DNA from: Mucidula mucida
Lineage: Eukaryota > Basidiomycota > Agaricomycetes > Agaricales > Physalacriaceae
Length of the DNA stretch: 35,357 bases
Reading direction: 5' to 3'
NCBI GenBank assembly: GCA_015501055.1
Contig: JADNYV010000353.1
Coordinates: forward strand, 1-35,357
A model generated the notes under the pieces. That model was not told the DNA's origin. It searched no databases and saw only the letters and a list, made by a program, of their open reading frames with translations. The position numbers and the translations under genes are program-made. This document shows positions 33,360-35,357 of this stretch, in pieces. Positions within the stretch are counted from its first letter, which is position 1, and every line of letters begins with the position of its first letter.

Positions 33360-33840
33360 ATGGAGCAGCACGAGGCGTTTGAGGAGTTGAAACGGAGGAT
33401 GACGGAAGAACCCGTCCTGATTGTACCACGCGACGACGGCAAGTTTCGAGTCGAGGCAGACTCCTCGAACTATGCGAACGGGGCGGTTCTTTCCCAGTTG
33501 GTGACGGAAAATGGAGACCAGTGCCTTTCGGTCTCGCGCGCTGAACGAAGTAGAGCGCAATTATGAGATCTACGACAAAGAGATGATGGCTATTATGGAC
33601 TCAATTGACGACTGGAGCAATATCTCCTTGGAGCAAAGGAAACGGTGGAGGTGTTTACCGATCATCAAAACCTCCAGTACTTCCGGAAGCCACAGAAGTT
33701 GAATCGGAGGCAGGCGAGATGGGTTACGGAGTTAGCGGAGTATGACATACAGATGATTCACAAGCCGGGCAAGACGATGGGGAAAGCTGATGCCTTGTCA
33801 AGGATGACAGGCCTTGAGAAGGGGGAAAAAGATAACGAAA
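33360..33840 (+). pseudogene. Chromovirus RNase H
   Basis: Acidic catalytic-site neighbours are visible as FRVEADSSNYANGAVLSQL, NYEIYDKEMMAIMDSIDDW and VFTDHQNLQYF, followed by LNRRQARWVTELAEYDIQMI and the usual KADALSR. These lie in three frames because of shifts near 33525 and 33630. Confidence 0.8.
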
Positions 33841-33999
33841 ACGTTGTTTTGCTCAAGCCGAGTTTTTTATTTCACAAATTCAATTTTCTTTACATACAGT
33901 AGATACACCAGAGGACGAATTACTTAACAAAATCAAACAAAGAAAAGGAAACAAAGACAGATACGTACAAAAAGCATTAGAAAAAAAGAAAAAGGATGG

Positions 34000-35060
34000 G
34001 AAGAGAAGGAAAATGGACTTATTATGTGGAAAGATCGTATTTACATACCGAAGGACAAGGAATTGCGGGGAAGAGTTATTGGAATGCACCATGATGCACA
34101 GCTTGCAGGGCATCCGGGACGTACAAGACTCTCGAGTTGATCACACGCACCTATTGGTGGCCGGAATCAGCCGAGAGTCCGGGAATACGTGGAAGGGTGT
34201 CAAAAATGCCAGGTCACAAGTCACATCGCACGAAGCCGGCTGCACCCCTTCATCCTATTGATGTGCCAAGCGAGCCATGGGAGATAGTAGGACGGACATG
34301 ATTGGAGAGCTGCCGGAATCGGAGGATACAACCGATCAGCACGTTTGTGGACCATTTCACAAAGCGATTACGCATCATACCGACACACACCACTCTGACG
34401 TCAGAAGGCATGGCCGCATCTACCGAGATCGCATTTTCCCCATACATGGGATGCCACGCCAGATGATACATGATCGGGTCCACAATACCACTCGCGTTTT
34501 ATGAAGGAGTTGTACCGGTTGTTGGGCATACAAGGAAACTTTACAACGGCGTATCATCCACAGGCAAATGGGCAGACGGAACGGCTGAACCAAGAGATAG
34601 AACATTTCTTACGGTTATTTGTCAACTACCATCAGAACGACTGGCACAATGGCTACCTCTGCTGAATTGTTTACAACGATCGGGTTCACTCGGCAACCAA
34701 AGTCACTCCCGTTCTTCGCAGATATGGGCAGACACCCTACAAAGGCACCGCTCCGAAAACGGCATCGAGAAATGAGACTGCGCAGGAGTTTGCCGACGGC
34801 ATGAGGAAAACATGGGACGAAGTGGGGTCATTGAAGATGGCAAAGGAGGATATGAAACGGTTTTATGAAGGAAGCGGACAGAGGCAGTAGAATACAAGGC
34901 GGCGACAAAGTATGGCTGGAAGGGACAAATCTCAGCACGGATCGACCAATGAAGAAGCTCGATGACAAACGCTTCGGGCCGTTCAAAAGTGATCAAGAAA
35001 GTCGGGACGAGCTCTTACAAGCTCCAGATTCCTCACACGTGGAAAAGCATCCATCCCGTG
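34000..35060 (+). pseudogene. Chromovirus integrase
   Basis: The zinc-binding His residues are in MHHDAQ and AGHPG near 34086-34120, and the Cys pair GCQKC is at 34198-34209. Core pieces follow out of frame: DMIGELPES near 34300, and the catalytic Glu neighbourhood NGQTERLNQEIEHF near 34570. After this come GDKVWLEGTNL and a C-terminal SYKLQIPHTWKSIHPVFNE. At least five shifts break it. Confidence 0.8.
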
Positions 35061-35149
35061 TTCAATGAGGCCCTGTTGACGCCTTACCACGAGCCCAATT
35101 TCCGACGCAACCCCGAGACACGCGTCCACCACCTGTGCTGGGAGCCGAA

Positions 35150-35350
35150 CCGGAATGGGAGGTTAGAAAGTGGTTAATTCCCGGAAGTACCCGCGGGGGT
35201 TTTCAATACAAGGTTCACTGGAAGGGTTATGGCACACACGAGCAGACATGGGAACCGGCATGCAATCTCAAAAATGCCGACGAAGCCATCAGCGATTTCC
35301 AACCAACAATATCCGAACAAGCCGAAGCCACCCGCGCTTGCTCGCATTGA
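35150..35350 (+). pseudogene. Chromovirus C-terminal chromodomain
   Basis: In one frame: an EWEVRKWL start, a GGFQYKVHWKGYGTHEQTW core, then EPACNLKNADEAISDF, ending at the stop by 35350. The aromatic and acidic pattern is that of the chromodomain that directs such elements to marked chromatin. This small domain is itself unbroken. Confidence 0.85.
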
Positions 35351-35357
35351 AGTCCAT

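Larger units (their letters stand above)
29669..35357 (+). mobile_element. Decayed Ty3/Gypsy chromovirus, 3' LTR outside the window
   Basis: The domain order gag - protease - reverse transcriptase - RNase H - integrase - chromodomain is that of chromoviruses. The coding region carries many single-base shifts and stops, so the element cannot make its proteins. The polyprotein frame ends at 35350, near the window edge. Its left end lies about 300 bases upstream of tRNA-Val. No target-site duplication can be checked. Confidence 0.9.

Noticed and set aside
1..35357. CRISPR arrays, rRNA genes, bacterial operons
   Set aside because: None seen; the gene structures are those of a eukaryotic fungus.

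Overview
The window looks like a nuclear segment from a filamentous basidiomycete, probably an agaricomycete. Genes are split by many 45-58 nt introns with GTRNGT-like donors and CTAAC/CTGAC-type branch sites. Recognisable housekeeping genes match fungal families, a DUF6699-like family of the kind common in Agaricomycetes is expanded, and a chromovirus-type Ty3/Gypsy element lies at the right end. All exon maps here were built by hand from the sequence; no search or RNA data were available.

Layout. 1-4657: no gene I can support. 4658-6846 (+): a complete 8-exon membrane-anchored GH5 exo-beta-1,3-glucanase that uses an 11-nt microexon. 7072-7151 (+): a tRNA-His(GTG) candidate with an 8-nt intron. 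8028-9943 (-): a nine-exon DUF6699-like gene (copy A) broken by four single-base deletions. 12682-13511 (-): an unrecognised 276-codon gene with one frameshift. 16177-17309 (-): GET4. 17772-24561: a tandem DUF6699-like array, all on the minus strand, made of an intact copy B, a broken copy E and a long chimeric copy C/D; it ends at a divergent promoter shared with an importin-7-type karyopherin gene (24562-28642, +, 17 exons). 29295-29368 (-): tRNA-Val(AAC). From about 29.7 kb to the window end: a decayed chromovirus (gag, protease, reverse transcriptase, RNase H, integrase, chromodomain); its 3' LTR is outside the window.

The most interesting region is 16-24.6 kb. Between array copies B and E lies a fragment of the GET4 5' end, and between E and C/D lies a fragment of the importin promoter and start codon. 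This is what repeated tandem duplication of one ancestral interval (GET4 5' end - DUF6699 gene - importin 5' end) would leave. The last copy, C/D, joins the 5' half of a local array gene to the body of the distant copy A. Its splice phases work throughout and give a 597-codon open frame, so recombination or gene conversion between paralogues seems to have made a new, longer gene. The promoters of B, E and C/D also share a palindromic AGAACA-N14-TGTTCT element and a TATA box at fixed distances from a common start codon.

GET4 (tail-anchored protein targeting), the importin (nuclear import) and the glucanase (wall glucan turnover) are independent housekeeping genes and do not form a pathway.
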